A stretch of DNA of 64,000 bases. Origin: Candidatus Heimdallarchaeota archaeon LC_3. GTDB taxonomy: Archaea; Asgardarchaeota; Heimdallarchaeia; Hodarchaeales; LC-3. The position numbers were made by a program, and so were the translations under genes. Below the pieces are notes generated by a model. That model was not told the origin of the DNA. It searched no databases and saw nothing but the letters and a program-made list of their open reading frames with translations. The stretch is taken from the NCBI GenBank assembly GCA_001940645.1, contig MDVS01000020.1, positions 62,001 through 126,000 on the forward strand, read 5' to 3'. Of the stretch, positions 49,004 to 56,784 are shown in pieces. Each line of letters opens with the position of its first letter. Within the stretch, counting starts at the first letter, position 1.

Positions 49004-49094
49004 TGTTTTCACTAATCAATTAATAATACAAGCTGTATTTTAAGGTAAATAAATATATCAGGTTTTGATATGAAAATTTGGCAAAATAAAAAAT

Positions 49095-50249
49095 TTATTT
49101 GTTGAAACATCTTCTCTTAACAAAGTAAAGAAAAAAGACAACAACAATTATACCGGGAAATACTGTGAAACTGACATTTTGTGTTACTGCTATATCAATA
49201 CCTGCATTTAACAACATTCTAGTTATATTCAGCAACCCATGACCGAAAAAGAGATCTTTTCCTGGTTCCCCTAAATCAGTTGTACTATTTAAAATTAAAA
49301 AAGTCATTTCTTCTCTCGTCAAATCAGGTTTAATACTCCACATGAAAGCAGCAGCTCCTACTACAAAGGGTGCAGAAAAGGAGGTGCCACTTTCAGTGAA
49401 ATACAAATTATCGTTCACCGTCGAGAATACATTTTTTCCTGGAGCGACAATAGACAAATTTTCTCCGTAACGTGAAAATTCTGCTAACTCCAAATTAGAG
49501 TCAATTGCTCCTACCCCTATTACAGCAGGATTATTAGCGGGATAATCAACTACATTTCTTGCAGAGGTCCTATCATTTCCTGTTCCAGCTACGAACATAA
49601 CTCCATTATTCGTTAAATTTTCTAATTGAGTGTCAAAATCTTTTGACTCTTTGAAATTATGAACAATTGAATAATTAATGACTTTTATATTTACACCTTT
49701 ATTCAACAACCCTAAAATATACTCAAGAGCGTGAACCAAATTACTAGAATCAGATAATTGTCCATCAGTGTTAAAAACTCTTATATCAATAATTTTCACG
49801 TTTGGAACTAATCCACGATACATATTCTTACCTATTGCAGATATAATACCTGCAATAAACGTTGCATGATATATTTTTTCGTCTACTCGACCATTATTGT
49901 TTGAATCCAGATTTTGCGGAGTTGGGCGCATAATAGGATCATTATCAACAAAATCCCAACCATGAATATCGTCAATATATCCATTTTCATCATCATCTAT
50001 TCCATTATTTGGTATTTCCATTGAATTCGTCCATAATAAGTCCTGATGAAATTCATCATGAGTGAAATCTATTCCAGAATCTATAACAACAATGACTACA
50101 TTATTTTTATCTCCTTCTGTAAGATGAGAAACATCAGTAAAAGAAATTACATCATGCTCCCAATATGATGCAGTAACACTATTTACAGTAAGAAAAATCA
50201 AACTTAATAACAAAACAGAAAAAATTTTATTAAATCGCATTAAATCCAT
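49095..50249 (-). CDS. Secreted, membrane-anchored subtilisin-like serine protease (S8)
   Basis: About 384 residues: a signal peptide (MRFNKIFSVLLLSLIF), a subtilase domain and a C-terminal membrane segment with a basic end. Counting from the upstream TTG, the triad is Asp 58 (VVIDSGIDFTH), His 129 (YHATFIAG) and Ser 291 (GTSFSAPFV), with oxyanion Asn 226 (GTGND). An Asp-rich, Ca-binding-like insert (IDDDENGYIDD) sits between Asp and His. The His motif has Ala instead of Gly after His. There is no recognisable inhibitory propeptide; the domain starts almost directly after the signal peptide. ATG 50249 or 50240 are the likely starts. Confidence 0.93.
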   Translation of the reverse strand: MDLMRFNKIFSVLLLSLIFLTVNSVTASYWEHDVISFTDVSHLTEGDKNNVVIVVIDSGIDFTHDEFHQDLLWTNSMEIPNNGIDDDENGYIDDIHGWDFVDNDPIMRPTPQNLDSNNNGRVDEKIYHATFIAGIISAIGKNMYRGLVPNVKIIDIRVFNTDGQLSDSSNLVHALEYILGLLNKGVNIKVINYSIVHNFKESKDFDTQLENLTNNGVMFVAGTGNDRTSARNVVDYPANNPAVIGVGAIDSNLELAEFSRYGENLSIVAPGKNVFSTVNDNLYFTESGTSFSAPFVVGAAAFMWSIKPDLTREEMTFLILNSTTDLGEPGKDLFFGHGLLNITRMLLNAGIDIAVTQNVSFTVFPGIIVVVFFLYFVKRRCFNK

Positions 50250-50321
50250 CAATCAAAAACTTTTGATATCATTTAAAACCCTTTTAGTGTGTGAATTGGA
50301 TATGATAATTGAGGTTGTGAT

Positions 50322-50930
50322 ATTGTTACAATATTATTAACAGGATTTGAACCATTTTCAAATTGGACTGAAAATCCTTCATATGAAGTTGTTGACTCTT
50401 TTAATAATAATAAAATAAACAATCATGATATTGTCTGTAAAAAGTTACCTGTAGCATACAAAAGAATACCAGAAGTAATTGATCAAACTTTAAAAGAATT
50501 TAAACCTAACATAATAATTATGACTGGAATTGCAGAAGGTAAAAATTGTATCAATGTTGAAAAAATTGCTATTAAGGAAGTAACTGCTAGAATCCCTTAT
50601 AATGATGAAGGGATTCAACCAATGGAAGAAAAAATCATTGAAAATGGGCCAGATGCTTATTTCACAAAATTACCAGCCAGAAAAATAGTTGAAAACCTTG
50701 TGAAAGAAAAAATTCCTTCTGAAGTTAGTTATTCAGCCGGAACGTATGCACGTAATCAAGCTTTTTATTATTTAATACATAAAATAAAAAATGAAAATAA
50801 AACGGGTGGTTTTATTCATTTACCGATTACTCCTAATATGGTTGCCCAAATTAAAACAAAAAAATATGCATCCATGAGTTTGGAAATTATGATTAAGGCA
50901 ATGGATATAACATTAAGATTAATTACTTAA
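50322..50930 (+). CDS. pcp: Pyroglutamyl peptidase I homologue with missing catalytic Cys and odd start
   Basis: About 202 residues in frame from 50322. ILLTGFEPFSNWTENPS, GIAEGKNCINVEKIAI, TARIPYNDEGIQP, SAGTYARNQAFYYL and GGFIHLPITP all match the family in order. In real enzymes the fourth segment is SAGT[YF]VCN; the nucleophile Cys is here Arg (CGT where TGT would give Cys), while the catalytic Glu and the His of FIHLP are kept. No ATG, GTG or TTG exists in frame between the stop at 50310 and GFEPF. ATT 50322 lies 6 bases after GAGGT, so a non-standard start is possible; a one-base frameshift from ATG 50302 is the alternative. Probably not an active peptidase. Confidence 0.72.
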   Translation: MVTILLTGFEPFSNWTENPSYEVVDSFNNNKINNHDIVCKKLPVAYKRIPEVIDQTLKEFKPNIIIMTGIAEGKNCINVEKIAIKEVTARIPYNDEGIQPMEEKIIENGPDAYFTKLPARKIVENLVKEKIPSEVSYSAGTYARNQAFYYLIHKIKNENKTGGFIHLPITPNMVAQIKTKKYASMSLEIMIKAMDITLRLIT

Positions 50931-50947
50931 TTTCAAAAAAATAATGA

Positions 50948-51379
50948 TTATTTCATTTTTTCAAAAGGTTTAAGACTAAAAATTACTTTTCCAATAATTT
51001 CTTGACGAAATAATGGACCAAATTTTCTACCATCTTCACTATTTCTCCGGTTATCTCCTAACACCAAGTATGAATCCTCTATTAAATCCCATTTATGCTC
51101 AGTATTCTCTTGAAGCAAGGCATATGGTTCATCCAGATAAGTATTGTCGACAAAAATTTTACCATCTGAATTCCATATTATTGTTTCGTTCGGTAATCCA
51201 ATTACTCTTTTAATGAAAAGCTTACTGGTTTCTATAAATCTGTAAAAGGCAACAATATCTCCTCTTACAATTTCAGTGTTCTTTTTACATTTTTTAATTA
51301 CAAGAATATCAGAATCTTTGATGGTTGGAAACATACTATCTCCAGAAATTCTGAAAACGTGATAATTAAAAAATTTCAT
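50948..51379 (-). CDS. sodX: S26-type maturation peptidase, probably for the NiSOD precursor
   Basis: A 143-residue serine/lysine-dyad peptidase of the signal peptidase I family. The Ser is in RISGDSMFPT (about residue 14) and the Lys in KLFIKRVIGLP; box E reads LGDNRRNSEDGR. It lacks the N-terminal membrane segment of true signal peptidases. It lies 51 bases downstream of the nickel superoxide dismutase gene on the same strand, as NiSOD maturation proteases often do, and would cut the NiSOD leader to expose the nickel-binding His. ATG 51379. Confidence 0.85.
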   Translation of the reverse strand: MKFFNYHVFRISGDSMFPTIKDSDILVIKKCKKNTEIVRGDIVAFYRFIETSKLFIKRVIGLPNETIIWNSDGKIFVDNTYLDEPYALLQENTEHKWDLIEDSYLVLGDNRRNSEDGRKFGPLFRQEIIGKVIFSLKPFEKMK

Positions 51380-51430
51380 CTTTAAATGATATTAATAGAA
51401 AAGAAGTAAATGAAAATAGAATAAATTCAT

Positions 51431-51907
51431 TTATGCTTTTGGTACAACCATCTGTCCACCTGTAGGATATGGAGCATTCAATTTGGTTGTAGAAACATTC
51501 TTGGTAGCCCAAAATACTTCGGAAAATTCATTTACTGTGGTGATTAAATCATTAGCTGCCGTTTCACTTATTTCTTGACGATTTTTAGAACCCAATAACA
51601 TTATTTTGTGGGTTAATTCTTGAGCTTTGTTGAAATGATCTCCATGATTAGCTGGTTTGAAATAATCACCCCAAATAATGCGAATTTCATGTTTACACAG
51701 TTCTGCATGTTCTTCTTTTATTGTCACATATCTACTAAATTTATGATCATAATCTGCTGCACTTTTATCGAGCAGATTAATCAAGCTAGCCATTCTAAGA
51801 ACAGTAAAGGCAGAGACTTGAGCTAAATGAGGATCATATATTCCACAGGGTATATCGCAGTGGGCATAAGCTTTTTCAAGTTTAAAAAAATTCCTTAACA
51901 ATTGCAT
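51431..51907 (-). CDS. sodN: Nickel superoxide dismutase precursor
   Basis: A 158-residue precursor. The nickel hook HCDIPCGIYDP starts at residue 16; in this family the first six residues after cleavage (His1, Cys2, Cys6) bind nickel and remove superoxide. The 15-residue leader MQLLRNFFKLEKAYA must be cut off between Ala and His. The helical body (FTVLRMASLINLLDK, TIKEEHAELCKHEIRIIWGDYF split across helices, KAQELTHKIMLLGSKNR) fits the four-helix fold, and the C-terminal PYPTGGQMVVP resembles the family's end. The ATG at 51907 has a perfect GGAGGT site. The maturation peptidase gene follows after 51 bases. Confidence 0.95.
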   Translation of the reverse strand: MQLLRNFFKLEKAYAHCDIPCGIYDPHLAQVSAFTVLRMASLINLLDKSAADYDHKFSRYVTIKEEHAELCKHEIRIIWGDYFKPANHGDHFNKAQELTHKIMLLGSKNRQEISETAANDLITTVNEFSEVFWATKNVSTTKLNAPYPTGGQMVVPKA

Positions 51908-51913
51908 AATTTT

Positions 51914-51942
51914 ACCTCCAAAAAATAATACTCTTTGAGAGT
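51914..51942 (-). promoter_or_regulatory. sodN leader: GGAGGT ribosome site and ACTCTTTGAGAGT inverted repeat
   Basis: A perfect GGAGGT (complement at 51914-51919) lies 6 bases before the ATG at 51907. A perfect inverted repeat, ACTCT-TTG-AGAGT, occupies 51930-51942, directly before the AT-rich TATA-like CATATTTAA on the minus strand (about 51942-51950). The repeat sits between the TATA-like element and the expected start of transcription, where a repressor would act. Confidence 0.45.
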
Positions 51943-52064
51943 TAAATATGCAAAATTTGATAGAGATAATAATATTAGGACTATTCGAAATAAACCAATT
52001 TCAAAAATTTAGAAAATTTTTTTTAACTATTAATTTGATTTAGATAACTATCCAATTGGAAAAT

Positions 52065-52496
52065 ATGATGAATTCTCCAAAAAATATAATTTTGCTAAAA
52101 TTTTTTAATGTAGCAATTATTTTACTAATTTTATATTTTTCCATAATTAATACAAATATTATCCCAATCGAAGAAGAAAATTTACCAAATGATAAGATCC
52201 TTCATTTAGGTGCTTACCTTATTCTAAGTATGTCTACAGTTTTAGCTAGATGGGAGATCATCGATTCAAAAAAAGGTAATAATCTTAGTAAAAATAAAGA
52301 AATTTTTCAGAAATACAGCATAGTGATAATTATCTGTTTGATATATGGAATAATAATAGAAATCATTCAATTTATTGTACCTAGTAGGAATTTTGATCTC
52401 TTGGATATAATTACAAATGGAATTGGAATATTTGCAGGAATTTTAATCCATTTTGTGGCTCAAAAATTATTAGAAAGGAATAAAATAGCGTTTTAA
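52065..52496 (+). CDS. VanZ-like membrane protein
   Basis: A 143-residue protein with four membrane segments. The VanZ pattern is visible: NDKILHLGAYLILS after the first segment, then YGIIIEIIQFIVPSRNFDLLDIITNGIGI, split over the third segment and its following loop. The biochemical role of VanZ-like proteins outside teicoplanin resistance is unknown. The frame opens at TTG 52056, but the ATG pair at 52065/52068 gives a natural N-terminus. It stands alone, divergent from sodN. Confidence 0.85.
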   Translation: MMNSPKNIILLKFFNVAIILLILYFSIINTNIIPIEEENLPNDKILHLGAYLILSMSTVLARWEIIDSKKGNNLSKNKEIFQKYSIVIIICLIYGIIIEIIQFIVPSRNFDLLDIITNGIGIFAGILIHFVAQKLLERNKIAF

Positions 52497-52615
52497 TCCA
52501 TAATCCATCAATAAGAATTTTAACATTCTTGATATGATCAGGCCTTGCTAGAATTTGTTGATTAATTATTCCAGGAATCTGTGTTTTTATCAAATCAGAT
52601 AATATCATTAGTTTA

Positions 52616-52753
52616 TTATTTGAATCTAGAAGATAAATTGAGTTTTAATGGCCAAGATGATAAAATCTCCTCCTCCATGGAGTATATTTGAATATTTCCG
52701 TGTATAGGATCTCTAATAACGCGAGATAGATGAGGAGTATCAGATAATTTCAA
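52616..52753 (-). pseudogene. Remnant of an HD-domain phosphohydrolase (SAMHD1-like) N-terminus
   Basis: A 45-codon frame opening with TTG reads LSRVIRDPIHGNIQIYSMEEEIL. RDPIHG-x-I-x-[IL] and the following -x-x-EEEIL are the start of dNTPase/SAMHD1-like HD proteins, which normally continue with QRLR and a 300-500-residue HD domain. Here the frame stops after another 14 residues without those motifs, and nothing matching the HD core is seen between here and the VanZ-like gene. It is therefore read as a truncated remnant. It lies in the 332-base gap 52497-52828, which has no other gene. Confidence 0.45.
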
Positions 52754-52828
52754 AATGACAAACAAATAGTTTCAAAATTAGAAGTAAACAAATATTTAGG
52801 TTTTTTTTAAAATAAAAATTTGAAAATA

Positions 52829-53959
52829 ATGGCTATTTCCGAAAATTTTTTGTTACCAATTTTAACAAAAATGGTACAAATTAACACTGAGAACCCAGAT
52901 GGTAAAACTAAAGAAATTGTTGAATATTTACAGACTATTTTTCCAGAAGAAAAAGGATTTAGAAAAAAAATTATTACTAATACAAAAAAAGGTGTTGCAC
53001 TTCAAAATTTGGTAGTTGAACTAGGGAGTGGCAAGCAAAAAATTGTTTTATGTGGACATTTAGATACAGTACCAGCAGGAAGTAAAGAAAAATGGAAAAT
53101 TGGTCCATTTTCTGGTAAGATCATTAATGGAAACTTATATGGAAGGGGTTCTGCTGACATGAAGGGAGGAGTGGCCTCGTTAATCGGAGTTATGTATGAC
53201 TTTCTTGAAAGAAAAGAGTTTTTAGAAGATTATACTCTTGTTTTTCTAGGTACTGCCGATGAAGAAGCAGGAATGTCAGGAGCAGAAGCGTTAGCAAAAG
53301 ATGGTATAATGAAAGACGCAATACTTCTAATCATTCCAGAAGCAACAAATTTATCTATTGGAATTGCTGAAAAAGGAGTAATTTGGGCTAAAGTTAAAAC
53401 TATAGGAAAAGCAGCTCATGGTTCGATGCCTGATCAAGGAATAAATGCCATTGAATCTTTGGTAAAACTGTTTCCAGACTTTTATAACTGCCTAAGCACC
53501 AATTCGAATGAAATTTTAGGTAAATCGACCTTAAATATTGGAACTATTATTGGTGGGGACAAAATTAATATTGTCCCTAGTGAGGCTGTTATTGAATTAG
53601 ATTACCGTTTGATTCCTGAAGAAAACATTAAAGAAATATTAGATAAGATAAAAAATTTGAATGCTTCACCATGTGAAATTGAAATAGAAATGCTACAAGT
53701 TCTTCCTCCTTTATTAACTCAGCAAGATCACAAATTTATTCAAAATTTACACAATGTTTCGAAAACTGATTTGATTGGTTTAACCTACGGAACTGATGCA
53801 GCTAAGCTTATTAGTCAGGATAATCCTATTCCGTTCGTTATTTTTGGACCCGGGGATAATAAAATTATTCATAAATCGAACGAATTTGTTCCTATGAAAC
53901 AAGTTATGAACGTAGCAAAAATAATTAGTGAAGCATTAATTAAGACTTATACAAACTGA
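52829..53959 (+). CDS. M20 family metallopeptidase (ArgE/DapE/CPG2-like)
   Basis: About 376 residues. The dizinc core is visible: LCGHLDTVPAG with the His and Asp, then GRGSADMKGGVASLIG with the bridging Asp, GTADEEAGMSGA with the catalytic and zinc Glu, IPEATNL, and a final His in KIIHKSNEFVPM. A lid/dimerisation domain (about 180-290) lies between. The family hydrolyses N-acyl amino acids or small peptides; which one cannot be told. The frame opens at TTG 52820, and ATG 52829 is taken as start. The pterin synthase follows after 36 bases. Confidence 0.9.
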   Translation: MAISENFLLPILTKMVQINTENPDGKTKEIVEYLQTIFPEEKGFRKKIITNTKKGVALQNLVVELGSGKQKIVLCGHLDTVPAGSKEKWKIGPFSGKIINGNLYGRGSADMKGGVASLIGVMYDFLERKEFLEDYTLVFLGTADEEAGMSGAEALAKDGIMKDAILLIIPEATNLSIGIAEKGVIWAKVKTIGKAAHGSMPDQGINAIESLVKLFPDFYNCLSTNSNEILGKSTLNIGTIIGGDKINIVPSEAVIELDYRLIPEENIKEILDKIKNLNASPCEIEIEMLQVLPPLLTQQDHKFIQNLHNVSKTDLIGLTYGTDAAKLISQDNPIPFVIFGPGDNKIIHKSNEFVPMKQVMNVAKIISEALIKTYTN

Positions 53960-53995
53960 ATGAAGGATTAATTGAACAGTTACGGAGGCAATTTA

Positions 53996-54397
53996 TTGAT
54001 AAACGAACTATTTACAATTAGAACTGAGGGTGAATTTGAATCAGCTCATTCAATTAGAGAATACGTTGAAATTGAAAATGGAAAATTTATTGACGAACCT
54101 ATTCATGGACATACTTGGAAAGTAGAAGCTTTTATATCTTCTCAAAAAATCAATGAAAGAACTGGGTTTGCTGTTGATTTTTTGCACGTTAAAAAGAAAA
54201 TTGATGAATTATGTAATTACCTTGATCATAAATTAATCAATGAGGTTTCTCCATTCGATAAAATAAATCCATCGACTGAAAATATAAGTAAATGGTTTTA
54301 TGAAAATATTTCAGGAATTGTCGCAAGAGAAAGTTTACTTGAGAAAGTTATAGTTTGGGAAGGACCACATAACTATGTAATATATCAAAAATTATAA
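53996..54397 (+). CDS. 6-pyruvoyl-tetrahydropterin synthase family protein, PTPS-III-like
   Basis: About 133 residues. The zinc ligands are the His of FESAHS and the two His of EPIHGHTW. VDFLHVKKKIDELCNYLDHKLIN, shown here as two family blocks, and VIVWEGPHNYVIY complete the fold. The catalytic Cys of QueD (Cys-x3-HGH) is absent and a Glu stands three residues before HGH, as in PTPS-III enzymes that make 6-hydroxymethylpterin for folate-type cofactors. The frame opens at TTG 53972, but TTG 53996 follows a perfect GGAGG by 7 bases and gives the normal N-terminus, so it is preferred. Confidence 0.82.
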   Translation: MINELFTIRTEGEFESAHSIREYVEIENGKFIDEPIHGHTWKVEAFISSQKINERTGFAVDFLHVKKKIDELCNYLDHKLINEVSPFDKINPSTENISKWFYENISGIVARESLLEKVIVWEGPHNYVIYQKL

Positions 54398-54404
54398 ATT
54401 TTTA

Positions 54405-55286
54405 CTATAAGGGAGATGATAAAGAAGACCACTGATCAAAAGGAGATTGAGAAACAACAATTTTTTTTAAGTTTAAATTAGATAGACTCGCAATTTTCTC
54501 TTTCAATTCATCTGAATCCCCGATAAATCCTATTTTGTTTAGAACATCAATAGGGACTATTTTTTTCATGTCATTAATTGGTTTTTTCATCTTTAAACAA
54601 TTTTTCAGAGAAGTAATTATGCTTTCATCGATTCTTAATCTTAATGTTTCGCCTTTTGTAATGCTAGTTAGCATTTTAATCAAAACTCTGAAGTGATTGT
54701 CGGGAATTGATTCTAGGTCTCCAAAATGACTCATAATAAATATATTTGCTAAATTATCATCGATTTTACGATTCTCCAAATTGATACCATTAAATAATAT
54801 ACCTAGATTGTTCTCAATGGCAAAAGAAGTCATTTTCTCTCCTGATCCAGCGATTAAAAGTTCCAAATTAATATCATTATCTTTAAGACTATTTTTTAAT
54901 TGTAACACACTTTTTTTAAAACGATCAAAGAAATTCTTATCATTAGGATAGTACTTTTTCAATGTAATTTTATCTCCAATTCCTAAGGCGATAAAAAGCC
55001 TTTGATCAGTCCCCATTATTTCGACTAAAGTTTGAATGGATTTATTTAGGCTATTAAATCGGTAAAATAGTGGGGATATTATTGACAATCCAAACTTAAG
55101 TGAGTATTCTCTTTGAATTAAACTTAAAATCTGAAAATTATCATGATTTGAAGGTATAGAGGATAAAGAGATGCCATGTATACCCAATTCATGAATTTTT
55201 TTTATATATGATAATTTATTGTTCAAAGATATTGTGCTAGGAATTTGGGAATAAATTTCGGTATTATTCATTAAATTACAATCCAA
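54405..55286 (-). CDS. Luciferase-like / F420-dependent oxidoreductase-like protein (divergent)
   Basis: A 293-residue TIM-barrel-like protein with features of the luciferase-like family that includes F420-dependent methylene-H4MPT reductase (Mer): KKIHELGIHGISLSSIPSNHD near the N-terminus, FGLSIISP, LFIALGIGDKITLKKYYP in the middle, and LNKIGFIGDSDELKEKI near the end, where the family has G-x-x-D-x-[VI]-x-x-[KR]. The cofactor loop is not well conserved, so the assignment is moderate. It converges with the PTPS gene (7 bases apart), in a pterin neighbourhood. The frame opens at TTG 55286; ATG 55271 is possible. Confidence 0.62.
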   Translation of the reverse strand: MDCNLMNNTEIYSQIPSTISLNNKLSYIKKIHELGIHGISLSSIPSNHDNFQILSLIQREYSLKFGLSIISPLFYRFNSLNKSIQTLVEIMGTDQRLFIALGIGDKITLKKYYPNDKNFFDRFKKSVLQLKNSLKDNDINLELLIAGSGEKMTSFAIENNLGILFNGINLENRKIDDNLANIFIMSHFGDLESIPDNHFRVLIKMLTSITKGETLRLRIDESIITSLKNCLKMKKPINDMKKIVPIDVLNKIGFIGDSDELKEKIASLSNLNLKKIVVSQSPFDQWSSLSSPL

Positions 55287-55460
55287 TTTAATTTTTAAAA
55301 ATTAATATGATTAAGAATTGGTATGGAGCTTATAGTGGTAAGTGTGGCTTATTCCTTTTTTTTTTATAAATCAAATTTATTTAAAGATTTGAATTAGAAT
55401 AACAACTTAAGAGTTCAGGTAATATTAAAAAATTATAAATTATTGGAATTCGTGAAATTT

Positions 55461-56294
55461 ATGGAAAATTTAGTTAATACTCAAGATGAAAAACCAGCTC
55501 ATGAAATTTTACTTTCCGAAGCTGGAATATCAAATTTAAAAACTTTAATTACAATCACAAGAAAAAATGGGAAAAGCTTTCGCTTCATAACCAACGTAGA
55601 TGTAACAATTAATCTTCCTGCAGAACGAAAAGGAGCTCATATGTCAAGATTAGTTGAATCAATTTCAGAAATTTTTGTAAACGCTATAGAGGGGAATGAG
55701 AGTATTGAAATGCTTAATGAAAAAACATTTCAATTATTGAAAGAAAAACACCCATTTACTACAGCAACCATTATATTAAATTTTGAATTCGCATGGTTTC
55801 TTGAAACTCCAGTAACAAACAGACCAACTATAGAAGTTTATCCTATAGAATTTAAGTCATATTACAGAGCCGATAATAGTGTTGTTCACAGAGCATCAGT
55901 TAAAGCATATGGAAATACTGCTTGTCCTCATGCATTGCTTGTTGCTGAAGGAAAGAGAACACATGTTCAAAGGGCAATTGGTTCACTAACTGTTGTTGGT
56001 AAGACAGGGTCTCTTCCCAATTTTGAAGATATGATACCAGTAATAGAAAATTCTTTTTCATCTCCAACATTTTCCGTTCTCAAAACAGAAGATGAAGCTT
56101 GGGTAGTAAAAAATATGTTTGAAAGACCATTCTTCTGTGAAGATGTTACTAGGAATTTGTTGGTAAATGCAGACAAAAAATTTGAAGGAGACATCAATTT
56201 TCACGCCTTTGTAAGATCAGAAGAATCAATTCATAAACACGATGTAATAGCAAGGGGTAAGATAATACGAAACAATGATTTAGAAACATGTTAA
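55461..56294 (+). CDS. mptA: GTP cyclohydrolase, MptA/FolE2 type
   Basis: About 277 residues. It has the archaeal MptA/FolE2 motifs in order: ITNVDVTINLPAERKGAHMSRLVESI split over strand and helix, TNRPTIEVY, GNTACPHALL with the metal-binding Cys and His, and a C-terminal FHAFVRSEESIHKHD. The enzyme opens GTP to start pterin synthesis (dihydroneopterin cyclic phosphate in methanogens) for methanopterin- or folate-type cofactors. The frame opens at TTG 55443, but ATG 55461 follows GTGA and begins MENLVNTQDEKPAHE, so it is preferred. Confidence 0.92.
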   Translation: MENLVNTQDEKPAHEILLSEAGISNLKTLITITRKNGKSFRFITNVDVTINLPAERKGAHMSRLVESISEIFVNAIEGNESIEMLNEKTFQLLKEKHPFTTATIILNFEFAWFLETPVTNRPTIEVYPIEFKSYYRADNSVVHRASVKAYGNTACPHALLVAEGKRTHVQRAIGSLTVVGKTGSLPNFEDMIPVIENSFSSPTFSVLKTEDEAWVVKNMFERPFFCEDVTRNLLVNADKKFEGDINFHAFVRSEESIHKHDVIARGKIIRNNDLETC

Positions 56295-56302
56295 TATTTG
56301 AT

Positions 56303-56315
56303 TAGTTGTCAACTA
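56303..56315. promoter_or_regulatory. Inverted repeat TAGTTG-T-CAACTA
   Basis: A perfect 6-bp inverted repeat around one central base, 8 bases after the mptA stop and 112 bases before the winged-helix gene on the same strand. It could be a regulator site for the winged-helix gene or part of the mptA transcript end. No T-run follows directly. Confidence 0.3.
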
Positions 56316-56427
56316 GTAAATAATCAAATATATCAATATTTCTCTCCTTTTTCACTAGTATTTAATTTATGATACTTTTATTTTAGTGTCTATCCACTAT
56401 ATTATTGCAAATTCTTAATAATTAACT

Positions 56428-56778
56428 ATGGCAATCACTAACTCAAATTCAAATTCTAATAATATTTACAACCCAATTAATTATTGGTATCAAAATATAT
56501 CTATTACTGAAAAAAAACCTTTAAAAGGAAGATCAAATTCTCTCCAAATAGAAAAAGAAATAATTAATTATTTAATTCTTTCTGGTAACGTAGGTAAAAC
56601 AAGAAATGAACTTGTAAGTCAACTCAAGTATCCTAGAACTACAATTTACGATTCTTTGAGTCGAATGGATCGACAGGGACTTATAGAATTAGACCACAAA
56701 CTCTCAAAAAAAGGTAAGGGTCGTCCACAGACAATATTTTATTTGAAAGGACTTTTACAAGGAAATTTAAAACAGTAA
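56428..56778 (+). CDS. Winged helix-turn-helix transcription regulator
   Basis: A 116-residue protein. After an Asn/Ser-rich 35-residue lead, residues about 42-110 form a winged helix: EIINYLILSGNVGKTRNELVSQL, then PRTTIYDSLSRMDRQGLIEL as recognition helix and wing, then KGRPQTIFYL. PRTTIYD is typical of MarR/TrmB-like archaeal regulators. No ligand domain is present. It converges with the membrane-protein gene of the ParA group, 6 bases away. ATG 56428. Confidence 0.82.
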   Translation: MAITNSNSNSNNIYNPINYWYQNISITEKKPLKGRSNSLQIEKEIINYLILSGNVGKTRNELVSQLKYPRTTIYDSLSRMDRQGLIELDHKLSKKGKGRPQTIFYLKGLLQGNLKQ

Positions 56779-56784
56779 TTCTTT

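Noticed and set aside
52411..52608. 65-codon minus-strand frame overlapping the VanZ-like gene's end
   Set aside because: It overlaps a real gene and has no family match. It may be part of the decayed HD gene but cannot be supported alone.
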